From positions 15,175,447-15,239,446 of the forward strand of contig OZ038322.1 in NCBI GenBank assembly GCA_964035795.1: a DNA stretch of 64,000 nucleotides, written 5' to 3'. Origin of the DNA: Pterobdella sp. o SKG-2022 (Eukaryota > Annelida > Clitellata > Hirudinida > Piscicolidae). The position numbers and the translations under genes are program-made. This document shows positions 51,801 to 64,000 of the stretch, piece by piece (within the stretch, counting starts at the first letter, position 1; each line of letters starts with the position of its first letter). The notes below the pieces were generated by a model that was not told the origin of the DNA, did not search any database, and was given only the letters and a program-made list of their open reading frames with translations.

Positions 51801-54022
51801 TAAGAATGCAAGTGCTTTATGAAAATTTAGTATTCTTGTGCATATTTTGTTATTATACACACACAAAATTCGCATATGCTTGGTTTAAACATAGATTAGG
51901 GGTACAGTAGATGGGAGTCTGGTTAATCAAATGAAGATCTATTTGAGATTTAATTTTTATTCAATTAATCTTAATTAATCTTAAGTTATCTTTCTTTAAA
52001 ACCCGTCTAAAACACATCGAAGTTATGGCACTACTCAAACCTTGCATAAAGATTCTTGATTACAGGGGATCCATTAATGAACTACAGGTCAGGTCCTTGG
52101 AAAAAAAGAAAAAAGAGATAGAGCATTTTGAAAAGTTGGAATAGCTTAGGAAAATCTTACAGAATTTCTTAGCGACTAATGATTCGATCGTGAAAACCAG
52201 GGCAATATCTGATAACGGGCTTGGACCTTTTTTCAGAAAATAGTTTTTATTCTGGATGAATTATTTCAACTTTCACCAAAAAAGGGATCTGTAAAAAAGT
52301 GGTTTAAATGAGAAACAGAGCACAGTTCTAGTTTAAGAAAAAGCGTTTAGCTTATCCATATGAGATTAAGACGACAATCAAAAACAAAAGCGCACCTAAC
52401 TAATAGTTAAAAGTACACACATAATCTTGAGTTTTAGACCATGACAAGATAATTGAAAGGTTTGAAAGAATTTTTTGAAGCATACTGTGCCATAAGAGTT
52501 ATGTAACTAAACGTAGAAAATACTTGGACCAGTTACTATGTAGGTTCCGATGCTTTACTCCTAAGGAAAAAAAGTAAAGTTATGAAGAAAGGGAAAGGAA
52601 GAGAATGGACTGAAATTAAATTATTGGAAACTTTGAATTATTCAGTTGAATCGAGTTTTTTAAATTTTCTTAGAAATTTTGAATAACCTTAAAATGAAAA
52701 ATTAAATATTAAAAAAAACTATGATAGTTTTAAGTTAATCCAAAGTTTAAAAAAATTATCAAGTGATCTACATTATTGCAAAAATGCAATTTAAAAATCA
52801 CAGATTCATTTTAAATTTCTATACAAAACACATCTTATACATCATGGTTTCAACATAATGCAAGATTTATTTTTGCCATAAAGTTGAATTTTTAAACAGG
52901 TAAATATAAAAGTTTGAAGCAAATTTTTATTTGAATTTTAACAATGAAGTTGGTTTGAATCTGGGGTCTCAAATTGATCATAAGCATTAAATTAAACTAT
53001 TATATTGTTTTAATTCTCACAATAGTTCATCAGCTGATTAAAATTCAGTTTTTCTATGCTAATCTAAATATTTTTAACTAGCACATTATTGCATATTGAA
53101 ACATACTAAAAAACAAATATTAATAAATTCAACTTTCATTTATCATAAAAAAAAATTTCCCCAAGTTCTGAGTGTAATAAAATATTGACATAATGCTAAG
53201 AATGGTAGCCAATATGCGAAAACAAACAATTTTTGGTAAATTCTGAAATATAGCATGACCTAAAAATATAAATTATTTTTATATATTATTTAAGCTTTTA
53301 CAATGAGTTTATTTTTATATCATTCTAGATTATAAATACTAAAGAGGTGGAGTCAGAAAAGGAGTAACCAATCAAAAAACAACATTGGTGATTTTAATAA
53401 TAAATACACAGCTGTGCTCGTAGCCCACAGCCGACAATAATAACAATCTTCTTTGGTGTTTTTATTAAACATGAGAGCAAAGTTAACGAAGTAGAGATAA
53501 ATGAAGTAAAGACTTAAGTTAGAATTTTTGATTATTCCGTAGTTTTATTAACATCTTTAGATCAGAAGAGATTTGTTTTAGCTTTTGAGTAGCTTCGAAA
53601 AGCTTTGTTTAGCATACACTGTATGACCTTAATCCTTTGAAATTCAAAACTTTGAAAATACCTCAGTATTGCAGCAAAAATAATTGGTTGCCAAAGTTTT
53701 GTTCCAAATTGGCCTTAAAAATTTGGAAACCATCCCAGAAATTTTATCCATCCAGAAAATTCAGTTCAAATATATTTAACCTTCAAAAAACTATCCGAGA
53801 AATTGTTTAACAGTTATTAGTTGGTTGTCGACCATTTATTTACTGCTTGTTGTAAATGACGATAGTTGAAAGATAGAAAAGACTGCAGCATTCGGCTAGA
53901 AATTTTTAAAACTTCTATAAAACAATCTAATACAACAGAATTCAACAAATAGTTATCAGTACTAACAACAAAACCAACAAAGAACAACAGCGCAATAAGC
54001 AATAGGACCTTTTGATTGGACC
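48897..54022. other. Intergenic region between DHHC gene and Musashi-like gene
   Basis: About 5.1 kb with no recognised coding exon on either strand. It starts with the DHHC gene's 3' UTR (AATAAA at 49286-49291). A copy of the dispersed GATAAG repeat is near 49907-49950. The last 700 bp are the likely promoter and 5' UTR of the Musashi-like gene: a CCAAT at 53368-53372 and a CAGCTG E-box near 53410, in a patch somewhat richer in GC than its surroundings. Confidence 0.5.
49286..49291 (+). terminator. Polyadenylation signal for DHHC gene
   Basis: First clear canonical AATAAA after the stop at 48896. Confidence 0.35.
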
Positions 54023-57000
54023 ATGGAATCTCCCTCACCACCTTACGATGATGTCAACCCAGGGTGAGGCTTAGTAGTTTAACTTGTACCTTTTATACGC
54101 TCCTAATTTAATTATTTATATTCAATTCATCTATCAAGTGTTGTGTAGATTGCTGTATAAGAGTATTAATACAAAAGAGCGTTTATATAAACTTATTTTT
54201 TGGTTTTGAGAATTTATTTTCGAGTTTTCCATCAAAAAGTTTTATTCATGCTGAAAATCGATGTTCAATTTGCTTATTCGCCTCTAGATCAATCATTTGC
54301 TACGAACTGAACCTTTACGCTCTGTCTTAATTTAACTTATGTACATATATTATTGAAGCCGTGGTCTAAAGAATATAACATGAAAATGAAAAAAAATGGT
54401 TCATAATTTGAATTAAATCACGCAGTTTTTCGATTTAAGGTGCAATAATCATTAGCATTACATCATTCAAAAATATATACAAAAATAATACCAATTTTGA
54501 ATCATTTTTTCCTGAATCATGATGTGATTTAGATGCATTATAGGTACTTTTCACGTTTCATTCACACTTCGAAAATTTTTTCTAACAATACAAAAATGAA
54601 CTGTGAAATGAAAACATTTTTTCTGACTAGTTATGAAGCAAAAAACAAGAGTTCTTTACAATTTGTATGCTCCTTATGGATGTAATTTTCAGGTAATTCA
54701 ACTCACTTGTACTCGAAAACTTCCAATAATTATTTGTTTTATTTTAAGTTTATTTTTACTCAGCGTAATTTTTTTAACTTAGCACACGTACCAAATGGTT
54801 CTGAAACAGTTGTTTATTGCTGTAAATTCATAAAAATAAAAAGAGAATGTCTTGTGCAAGATCTCATTCACAAAAAAAATTATTTTCTATAAATGCTTCT
54901 TGACGAATATGGATTGGTACAGCTAATCGATAATTTTGTCCATTTTTTTGTTTGTTTTTCTTAAAGATATCTTTTTTATATTTTATTGAAAACCCGATAA
55001 TTTATAAAAAATTCTTAGACACCTTTAAATTTATGGAAAATTAATTGTTGACAGATAAATTAATCTTATTCCTGTATATTTTTCTTTAATTAAAGTCAAT
55101 GCATCAGTTTTCAGTCAAGGGTCTTGAGGAACAGCTGGCAAGTTCTTGTTCCGAAGTTCTTTCAATAAATAAATGTTTTGACAAAAATAGCTCGAAAGTA
55201 TAGAAAATTTTCAAAGAAAATTATCTGTAAAATCCTAGAAGTCATCTTGTTTTGAGGAAACATCAAAATCTTGCATCAATCTGCTTTTTATTATTTCTGT
55301 GAAGCCTGTGAGGAAACCAAGCGCTGTTTAGCAATGTTATCTTTTGATCACAAATATAAACCAAGGCAGAATATCTTGTTTTAGTCTTTCAAAGAAATCA
55401 ATTTTTTTTCCTTATACGCTGAAGGTCTGTTCTGATGAGAAGATAAGGCTATATTTCATGCGTTGTGTTTGGAGAGTACTTCAGGACGGGAGTGCTTGTT
55501 GAGCCGCAGAGAAACAGCATCTGTTCAGATAATCGTTAGACTCATTTGTTACTGTCATTTTTGTTATCATAACACCATCGAAGCTTCAAAATGTCTCTAC
55601 CAAATCACTCATACCCACTGGAGTTTACACAAAATCAATCTACGTCTCCAGCTAAATGTAAATAAAAATAATTTTTCGAAAACAACTCTAGAAAAATACA
55701 ATTAAGAAGTTTTTACAAAGCTTTATAATTGATTTTGAGGCTGAGGGTAGCTATAAAGGATTAAGCTTATCTCTAATTCCCTGATAAACAGGCCTGCTGG
55801 TGGAGTCGATCCAGGTCCGGGTTGTCGCTATGGGGGGTGGGATTTTGTGTGGATTTTAAAATAATTACAAGCATTGAAGTATTAAAACTTGAACTTCAGC
55901 AAAATTAATTAATTTATAAAATTGAAAAGACTCGCTGAAATAAAAACTGCTACATAAAAACTTTCCGATTAATATTTTAAAAAATAAATGCTAATATTAA
56001 AACAATTTAAAGTTAAAGAACCACCAAGCTTTTAATATTCTTCTCACAACCGGAAAAAATGTCACCCTGAGTTATTGCATGTAACTGAAAAATCTGTGTT
56101 CAAATTGAAGCCTTGATTTCTTGTAAATCTTCAAAAAGCAGTGACTGTCGCCTGTGACATATCAAATAGTATTCTTTGTGACAGTTGTCATGTCGTCTTT
56201 ATCTTGATTTATTTCTTACAACAAGTGCCAAAAATCCATTGTATAAAAATTAATGAAAAATGTGTTATTCAATTAGCGTGAAGCATTATCGGATTTTTGA
56301 GTTTAATTCATTGTAGAGGGGTGGTCATTTGTTAATGTAACCTATGTTGAATATGAAAAATAAAAATTTTATAAATTTTTTTATAAAATGTTTTTCGAAG
56401 GAGCTTTATAACATATGGCATTTTATATTTACAATGGCTGGTTCGTGCTAATTTTTCCGATCTTCCATTACATTTCATTTTATGGTTTCTTAAAATACCC
56501 TACTTACAAGCATTGGTGTTAATTTAAAGCGTTTGCACCTATTATTTGGATTATTTATTGTTTTAAAGCAAAATTATCCTTCGAAAGGAAGCACATAGAT
56601 CTTTCGATGTTGTGATTATTTGCTAACTCTAAGCATCAGACTATGATTCTATCATACGTTATCTTCATACTTCTATTTTTTAAATGTTGTTTTTGTCGAG
56701 GTAGATAAACTCGCCGAAATAACTGATGAATGCATTTATATCATTTATCATTCAAAATCATTGTGCGAATTTTAAAGAATCGAACAATTATTCATAGCTT
56801 GAGTATTACGAACAAATTTCTACTAGCAAAACCAACATTGTTCTCAATATATCTTCTAATATTAAGAATATTTAACGATATTCAACAAAATTTTTTCAAA
56901 AAAAACTGTCAAATTAAAATATAAATGTAAAACAGTTATGAGTGAAATGGTCTATAATGAATTTAAAAAATTTTTGAAGGTTTTAAAATGATGAAAAACC

Positions 57001-60000
57001 AGGTGTGAAGTCAAAGGTAAACCTTGAAAAATAATCTTTGCCTTAGTTCCAACTTAATGTCTTTTTCATCGAAGGCCTTATTTCAAATAAACTTCTTCAT
57101 TAACTTATCCAAATTGGTTCTCATTTAGATTCTCATAATGCCACTATCTTTATTATCATTACTTGGCCATATCTCTCTGAAGCATACCCTGTTTCGATAT
57201 TACTCGCTATATATCAACTAATAATAGAAATAACAACAATAATAATAGTAATAATGACAATAATATCAGCGTTAATATTTCTTATATTCATTTTGATTAA
57301 AATTCTATTAACTTTTCATAAGCAAAATATTAGAAAAATTTTTCTACTTTAGAAACTAGCATTTTTTATTCATATTATACTGCTGTAAGTGCTCCACCAA
57401 CTCAGATGACAGTGGTCAGTTAATTTTTTTCAACAAAAGATTTGCTGCTTTATCGCCATCCGAAGAAGCAACCGATGCTAATTGATTCTACTATTTTATG
57501 AAACATAATGGTGTATTCAAGATCTGCTGTTCCACACTTGAACAGTTTTCTTTGTTGTCAACTAGGGTCATCAAACAAGCCAAATTAAAACAATAATAGA
57601 ATGACAGTTGGTTGATATCTGCTACAGGGGTATACTGTCATCAAGGTTTTAAGAGGAAAGTTGCCTTGAATTGCAGGCAACAAGTTGGATGTAGAGCCAT
57701 GTTCGAGACATTAATATGATTTTTTGAGCCTGGAATAAAATATTCAGAATAAACCACTATATTTAAAATTTATTTCAATTCCACGAAGCCATTATGGGTC
57801 GTTTAAACACTGCTTGGTGATGTGAGGTTTGCGAAAAAATTTTTCCTTATAGTAAACTTTAAAATAGTGATTTGTATGAATTATGAATCAATTGCTTGAA
57901 ATTTCAATAGATTACATTTCAGTTTTTCAATAAAAAAGCATAAAAACAATGAGTTTTTTTGTGTTGTAATTGTTCCAATATCATGTTTCATTCCGCAATC
58001 ATACTTTCTTAACTCAGCAGTTTTTAGTTTTAAGTTTTTAAAATGTTGTAAGCCAATTAAAAGAAATAGTGAAAAAATGTCAAAAACATAATAAGATTAT
58101 GAAAATAACCTTAAAAATGTACTTAGTTTCTTTAATGAAATTTGGAATTCAAAAGCAAAAAGAGTAAAAAAAATCGCCGTTACGAGACAGGGCTGAACAT
58201 AAAAGAACTCCAGATTTTGTTTTGATGAATGTATTTAAAAATTCTACTTATTTGAATGTTTTTTGTTAAACATTAATAACAATAAGGACTATGATGACAT
58301 CTAAAATAATAAGAAGGATATCGAAGTGAGTTAACTCTGTGTTTGAAAGATTAAAATCGTGAATAAAATCAATAATAATAAGGAAATTGGGAGAAAACAT
58401 GAATAATAAATATTGCTGCAAAAAAACTAAAAAATTTATTCTTCAGAATGTCATTTAACAGCTTTGAGTTTTTGAAAGTTATCTTCACCCTTAAAACAAT
58501 TTATGAAAGTTGAAATTCAGATTATAAGTTCAAATCAATTTTATCATTTTATTTTGTATAGTGCAACTTTACAAAAAAGTGACTTGTTTCAGAAGCGCTT
58601 AAAAATAATAGATGTTTATTTTGTTAAATAAATAATATAGAAAAATATCAATAAAAAAAGGTGTGTATCAGAGGTTTTGTGTTGAATATGACTGTGTTAC
58701 AGAGTTGTGTGCAACATACAGCAATATTTGAAATCATAATTTATATATACTTTGTCCGTGTTTTTCAGGTTCAACGTTTATTAGTTAATTAACACCCAAC
58801 CAACTAAAAATATCTTGAAGTGCGCCAGAAATTTCAAAGTACTTTTTAAATAATAATAATAATACGGTTTTTTGAATTTTTAGACAATTTTTGAACAGAA
58901 AATTTTTTAAGAAATCTTTAAAAAAAGTTGATCAAAGAATTCAAAGTTACTGCAACATCATGTATTCAATCAAAACGATATCGCAGCCTCCTCATCACAC
59001 TAAGCTCCATGAAGCAACCCTCTGATACCACGTGGCCTTGAATATAATTCCTGCAATTTTTCAAGTATTTTTTGGTACATTTCTTTTTGTAGCTATGTAT
59101 ACATGACTTGATTGATTGGTATTGTATAGTGATGTAGTTATATAAACGTCAGAAAGGTTTACACTTCAGACATGCATCTGAAGTGTTCTTGCTTGATATT
59201 CCATGAAATTAAGTCACATTTGCACTCTGCCTCTCAAAACATCAAGAAAACATGAATAATTGTAAAAATGCTTCAACAATAATTTTTTTTTTAAAGTTTC
59301 TAACGTAGATTTTAATCTTTTTTTGTTCTGCTTTCTTTAAAAATAAAAAAGAAGTTGCCACCATCGACTATGTTGTTGAGTCGTATGGTGGGCTGTTTCA
59401 TCACAGGTTTGAAATGGTCCTCATCGTAAATAATGGCTTTCTCTCATCACAGAGATCGTTGATTTTGTTTGATACTCATGGGTTACAAATAGATTCCTAT
59501 GAATCTTTCAGGTCCATCCATTCAAATCTACTCGCCTTTTATTAATTATTTCGGTTTTAAAATTAATCGTTTTTATTTGAAATTACATAAATTGTCCCAA
59601 ACAGATCAATGAGGCTTTCGAAAGAGTCTTCTTTTAATGACTTGAAAAATATCTGAAGCTTTCAATACTTTAACTTTTATTTCTATCATTTTTGATATTA
59701 ATGCCACGATTATTTTTTCATAATATTTTTTGAAATTTCACCAACCTTTTAACATGCTTATATGTTTGAACTTTTCAAAATTGCTACCGCTGTTTAGATA
59801 AGATTGCAAAAAACATGAACATATTTAACTTATATTTGTTCAATTCCAAAAATAAACCCCGAGTGTTTGAACATGAATCACTGAATGTTGGAAATTTACC
59901 GCAAAGACTTAAAGTTGATTTGATATTATGATATAATAAATATTTATTAAAATTTTATAATTATATTCACCAACCCATATTTCAAATTAGTTTTAACTTA

Positions 60001-62903
60001 TCGAAGAAAGAAACAAAATAGTTTATGTATAACTAATTAGATTTGGAGTGACCTGATGCCAAGCTTGTTTTAAAATGCTCCACTAACTTATTAATTAATA
60101 ATCAACACCACAGAAAGTTGTTTATTGGAGGGTTAAGCTGGCAAACCACAACAGGTTGGCACCAGTGTTATTCAATACAACTTAATATTCACAAAAAAAT
60201 TTAGTTTTTGATATTTCATGTCTATTTTTTTTGATTAAAAAGTATTTATATTAAAGTAGAATTGGAAATATATTTTTTTGAAATAAATGTGTCTAAACCC
60301 ATAGCTACTCTCTATAAGAGGTAATTGGTTAATTCTCATCAAGTGAGTATTAACAATAAATGAATGAACTAATTATTAGGATAAAAAATTATAAATGCAT
60401 ACACTCTCATAATGATTTTACACTAGCCACAATAAAACGAGTTTAAGATACTTCAGAACGTTACATAGTTAACGAAAAGCTTTGTATCTTTTTTGTATAA
60501 ACTTTATTAGTTTTCTTATATATAATCGTTTTATTGTGGCTAGTGTAAAATCAAAATTAAACGATTAGCAAAAAATATTTTATGGAAAGTATGAAAATAT
60601 CGTCAATAAATAAGCAATTCAAAATGTGGAAAAAAAAGTCAAATATCAATGAAGCTCCATTCAATCTACTCTGATGTGGTGCTGTGGCATCTAAAGAAAG
60701 ACCCCTAATCAACAGCACTGCCCTTATACCACCAATCGACCACTACAACCACATCACAACCACCCAGCCACTGCAAATATATCCCAATCACCCAACCACT
60801 GCAACCACACCACAACTACCAGCCACTGCAACTATATCACAACCATCCTGCCACTGCAACCACAACAAGTCACTATGGTGACCCTAGAAGTGAAGTGATG
60901 AGGTAGTCAGATGAGGTCTCTACGGAAGAATTTTATGGGTTTTATTAGAAAATAAAATAAAGTTTTATAAATAAGATTATTTCAGTTTTTGAAGTAACAA
61001 AAAAATTTGTGAAATATAATTTTGTTTAGTAATATACTTAAACAACTTGAAGAAGTTGGTGGATAACATTTTGTATTGACTCATATGTCATAGCTGAGTA
61101 ATTTATTTGGACATAATAAAGAAAAATATGTGTAAGAGTATGAATTGAAGATACTAATGAAAGGATTTGAAATATAATGGAAGAATCATTGCTAGATTAG
61201 TCGAGTGATAGGAAGATATTTCTAAAATAATTTTGAGATATGTGGAATTTATTAATAATAACAAAAATAAAAAAAAAGAAAAAACGATAATAAAAATAAT
61301 ATTGAAAATTGAGAAATCTATATATAATAATACTTTTCTAATTGGAATTTATGTCTCCCGGGTAGCAATAGTGAAATAAAAAAAAATTTAGATTCATTTC
61401 AATAAATTTTTAATTATATCTGCAAATAAATCAAAAATCTTTTGTTTATGTAATTCAGTAATTTATTCCAATTCTCACATCCTTGAGTGATTTAAAAGTT
61501 ACTTTATTTTGTTCTAGAACTTTCATGATCCAACTGTTTTCCTAGGCCTTAACCAGGTTTTATGAATGATTATGCAAATGGACGTTTATATATTCATACA
61601 TTTGAATTAACATATTAACGGCTTGGTTTTTGGAACGTTTTGATTCAAAACAACCTATTTTTTCACAATAAGAGTATGTTCAGAGTTCTGATTTGTATGA
61701 TTTGTGTTTATTTTTTTAAAGATATGATGAAGTGGCTTTGTGATGATTAAGGAGAGGCTTAAACGCCCCATTTTTTCTAAATTTTTTCAGTAATTAGACA
61801 AAAAATGGTTAAATAATTATTTTCATCATTGGTGAATTTTGTCTAAAAGTTATAACTTGTTGAGTGTTTTTTTCTCATAGTCCTCTTACCTAGATTTCAG
61901 TAAGCCCAAATGATTTTTAAATGTTTCTACGCACAATTTATAGGCCATTTGTTACAAAATAAAAAATTTTTTATTATCATTTCGTTTTTTGCTTATTTTG
62001 TTAAAAATAAGAAAAAATAAAAAACTATTGGAAATAAAAAAAAAAGAATTAATGAAAATATATACAATGCCACATGGATGGCACCTTGAGGTGGTTTATG
62101 TGAGTGTATTGAATATTGATTTGAAGATCTGAATAATTAAATGCAAAATATTAGAAATAAATACAAATAATAAGAGTTAGTAATGTATGAAGTAAATGAA
62201 ATTCAATTGAAAGTGTATATGAGCAAATAAAATAGTGATGTACATTAATAAATCGAAAAAATACGAAGTAATGAAAATTGAAAAAGTAATAATAAACAAA
62301 AACAATCACAGCATTGGTTTTGATTAGTAATGAAATAACAATATAAAATTCTTTATTTGTAAATTCAAAGCAACAAATGCTGAATAACCTGACGTTAAAT
62401 AATTTTCTATGTTATTCAAAAAGTACGAAGCATTTCGTTAACAGTGTAACATTTCAAGTTGGCACTTGAAGATGCTACACTTAAAAATTATAATGAAATT
62501 TATATAAACGTGAAATTGACTAAAAATTTGTAACAAAAAAAAGAGATTTTCAGAAAATGAATAATATAAAAAAAACCAAATAAAAATATGAAAACAATTT
62601 TGTTACATTGATTATTAGAGGTATTTAAGCATTATTAAGACAGCAAAAACAGCTATATTTCTCCATAAGTTTTTCTTACCATAAAAGTCAGCACAAAACA
62701 TCAAATGTAACTGTTCATGTAGAAAATATCTTCATAAAATACAGTAAGGTGTCTCTGAAAAGTCATAAACAAAAACTAAAAACCTCAAAACCTCGAAATC
62801 ACAAAGGATTTCAACCCGCAGAGAAGCTGTGTGAGTACTTCAAGCGTTTTGGAGAGATATCAGACTGCACTGTGATGAAAGACCCGGTCACCAAAAGGTC
62901 CAG
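54023..62903 (+). CDS. Musashi-type RNA-binding protein (3' partial)
   Basis: RNA-recognition-motif protein that binds mRNA 3' UTRs to control translation, known from neural and stem-cell regulation. Three exons are visible: 54023-54063, 60114-60154 and 62822-62903. Phases match (2 then 1), and the next exon lies beyond the window. The joined start is MESPSPPYDDVNPGKLFIGG, close in length and form to vertebrate Musashi. It continues LSWQTTTEKLCEYFKRFGEI and SDCTVMKDPVTKRSR, reaching to just before the RNP1 motif. RNP2 is LFIGGL; the SWQT that follows and KDPxTKRSR are typical of Musashi and the related DAZAP1/hnRNP A/B proteins. Musashi is favoured by SWQTT and the N-terminus. The introns of 6.1 and 2.7 kb are far longer than others here. 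Confidence 0.82.
54064..60113 (+). other. First intron of the Musashi-like gene
   Basis: A 6.05-kb AT-rich intron in which I recognised no further exon. Short less AT-rich patches lie at 55740-55850, 57400-57700, 58970-59050 (with a CACGTG E-box) and 59350-59420; these could be regulatory. Long introns in developmental genes often hold enhancers, but nothing here shows it directly. Confidence 0.5.
60414..60552. repeat. 27-bp perfect terminal inverted repeats (MITE-like, 139 bp)
   Basis: 60414-60440 and 60526-60552 are perfect reverse complements over 27 bp (the left arm starts GATTTTACACTAGCCACAAT). The 85-bp centre is AT-rich and non-coding. The size and perfect arms suggest a non-autonomous transposon; no sure target-site duplication was seen. 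Confidence 0.65.
60736..60870. repeat. Degenerate 28-bp C-rich minisatellite
   Basis: CACTGCA recurs about every 27-28 bp within CAACCAC-rich sequence, about four copies. The open frame across it reads as Thr/Pro/His-rich peptide and is a by-product. Confidence 0.6.
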
Positions 62904-64000
62904 GTGAGGTGCCCATCATTCGCAGCTTTTTGTCTTTCATGTTGTGTAGATGTTCAAAAATCCGGAACCGTTCATGTTATTGATATGTAGTCATGAACCC
63001 GAATTATTCATGTTTGAGGTTTGCTTTGTTTTGATCAACTAATTTTTTTTGATTTCAATATTGAACAATGTAGATCATTTATTTGACAAATTGATTGGTT
63101 TTTAGATTTGAAGATCTTATTCAACTTTTGTACGAGCTTCTTTTTTCTCGCAATACTCAAAATCCCATCGAAGTTAATCTGCACCAAATTTAACGACTGC
63201 AATTCAACGTTTCCTTTTTGTCATAGCATGCAAAAAAATAGATTTTGGTAGCAGGTATCAACTGGTATTCTGTTATCGTTGTCAGTTGACTTGGCGGATG
63301 ATCATTATTAACAACAGCAAGACAAACTGCCCAAGTGCATAAATGGTGGATCTTGAATTCGATAATATTGAGTTGATGGTTAGCTCGAGCTAGCAGTCCA
63401 TAAACTCTTTTTTTCAACTAAAATGTTTTATTTAAAAACAATTACACTATAAGTAGTATCAATAATCTAGACCGACTGCTGTCAACCTCAGTTAGAGAGA
63501 AATTTTCAACAGTATAATCCAATATGGTTGATAATATAATGTTTGCATATAATGATGATAAAGATGGATAAAAACATGAAAAAGACAAATGATTAATAGT
63601 TTCCTGTAATTTCCTACACGGCTGCTGGGCGCTTGAAAATTTTTGTGTCGATAAATTTTGTTTCACAAAATTAAATTTTTATCATTATTATTACAATTTA
63701 TTTTGATTTTTCATTATAAAAGATATGTGCTGGTTTTTTTTGGTGCTTTTACAGAGTTTTATTTCGTTTTTGTTCATCTTTCACCTACCCACTGCATATC
63801 GCATGTTTCTCAAAAGTAAATTTGTATTTAATTCATTGGTACAAAAAAAACTTCAACCTTTCAGCTTTTCCTATGAGAATTTTCTCAATAAAAATGTTTC
63901 CCTGTTTTTAAATTTAATGTACTTTTCAATTGATTTATTCACAAATCTTTGCCAACGTCCATTTTGCGCTGCACAGACCCTATTCTACCAAACAATCGAA
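62904..64000 (+). other. Third intron of the Musashi-like gene, running off the window
   Basis: The expected next exon, which would encode RNP1 (GFGFV), is not found before 64000. The stretch includes copy 2 of a dispersed repeat. Confidence 0.5.
63235..63345. repeat. Dispersed repeat, copy 2
   Basis: Diverged match to 21636-21735, with the same ordered blocks (TAGATT, GCAGGTATC, ATCGTTGTCA, CTTGGCG). It carries an insertion of about 17 bp after GCAGGTATC that copy 1 lacks. Confidence 0.5.

Larger units (their letters stand above)
60155..62821 (+). other. Second intron of the Musashi-like gene
   Basis: A 2.67-kb AT-rich intron. It contains the 27-bp perfect inverted repeat at 60414-60552 and the C-rich minisatellite at 60736-60870. 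No other exon was seen. Confidence 0.5.

Noticed and set aside
53817..54041. 74-codon minus-strand frame with a hydrophobic N-terminus, antisense to the Musashi start
   Set aside because: It overlaps the Musashi first exon, and its hydrophobic look comes from CAA/AAC-rich plus-strand sequence. The plus-strand exon has matching phase and family similarity.
59352..59414. Possible extra Musashi exon before a CACAG|GTTTGA donor
   Set aside because: The phase required between the first two Musashi exons runs into a stop, and the Musashi sequence is continuous without it.
60684..60881. 65-codon Thr/Pro/His-rich frame
   Set aside because: It is the translation of the degenerate 28-bp minisatellite in the second Musashi intron.

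Overview
This is an AT-rich (roughly 30% GC) animal nuclear sequence with split genes: short coding exons bounded by GT/AG splice sites, separated by AT-rich introns, microsatellites and degenerate repeats. I assembled seven protein genes by joining exons on splice sites and reading phase. Troponin I means a muscle-bearing bilaterian. A galactocerebrosidase gene, which I recall as missing from the standard insect and nematode models, together with the gene structures, suggests a lophotrochozoan. An annelid, possibly a glossiphoniid leech such as Helobdella, is my best guess and is not proven here.

Layout. 1-12.8 kb: no confident gene, only a few candidate exons, a 19-bp minisatellite and simple repeats. 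12.8-20.1 kb (+): an alpha-type nicotinic acetylcholine receptor subunit with at least 12 exons, lacking only the signal-peptide exon. 21.2-24.1 kb (-): a complete ER-resident DnaJ protein like DNAJB9/ERdj4 (6 exons, 215 aa). It sits head to head, 373 bp apart, with a complete thymidylate synthase gene at 24.5-27.1 kb (+, 7 exons, 312 aa). 28.3-30.5 kb (+): a four-helix claudin/PMP22-family protein (6 exons, 214 aa) with a 200-N assembly gap in an intron. 31.9-35.2 kb (+): troponin I (190 aa), whose ATG is split by an intron and whose first fully coding exon is 10 nt. 35.9-42.2 kb (-): complete galactocerebrosidase GALC (22 exons, about 668 aa), convergent with troponin I. 44.4-48.9 kb (+): a DHHC palmitoyltransferase of the ZDHHC5/8 type with a C-terminal PDZ-ligand-like tail. 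54.0 kb to beyond the right edge (+): the start of a Musashi-type RNA-binding protein, with three exons visible separated by introns of 6.1 and 2.7 kb.

The genes do not form a pathway; this is an ordinary gene-rich stretch of animal chromosome. The most notable features are the troponin I split start codon and microexon, the compact shared DNAJB9/TYMS promoter with an E2F consensus and an ERSE-like site, two perfect CRE palindromes in a receptor intron, two inverted-repeat (MITE-like) elements and several dispersed repeat families. I found no CRISPR array, operon or evident new system. All exon joins were made by eye and have not been checked against transcripts.
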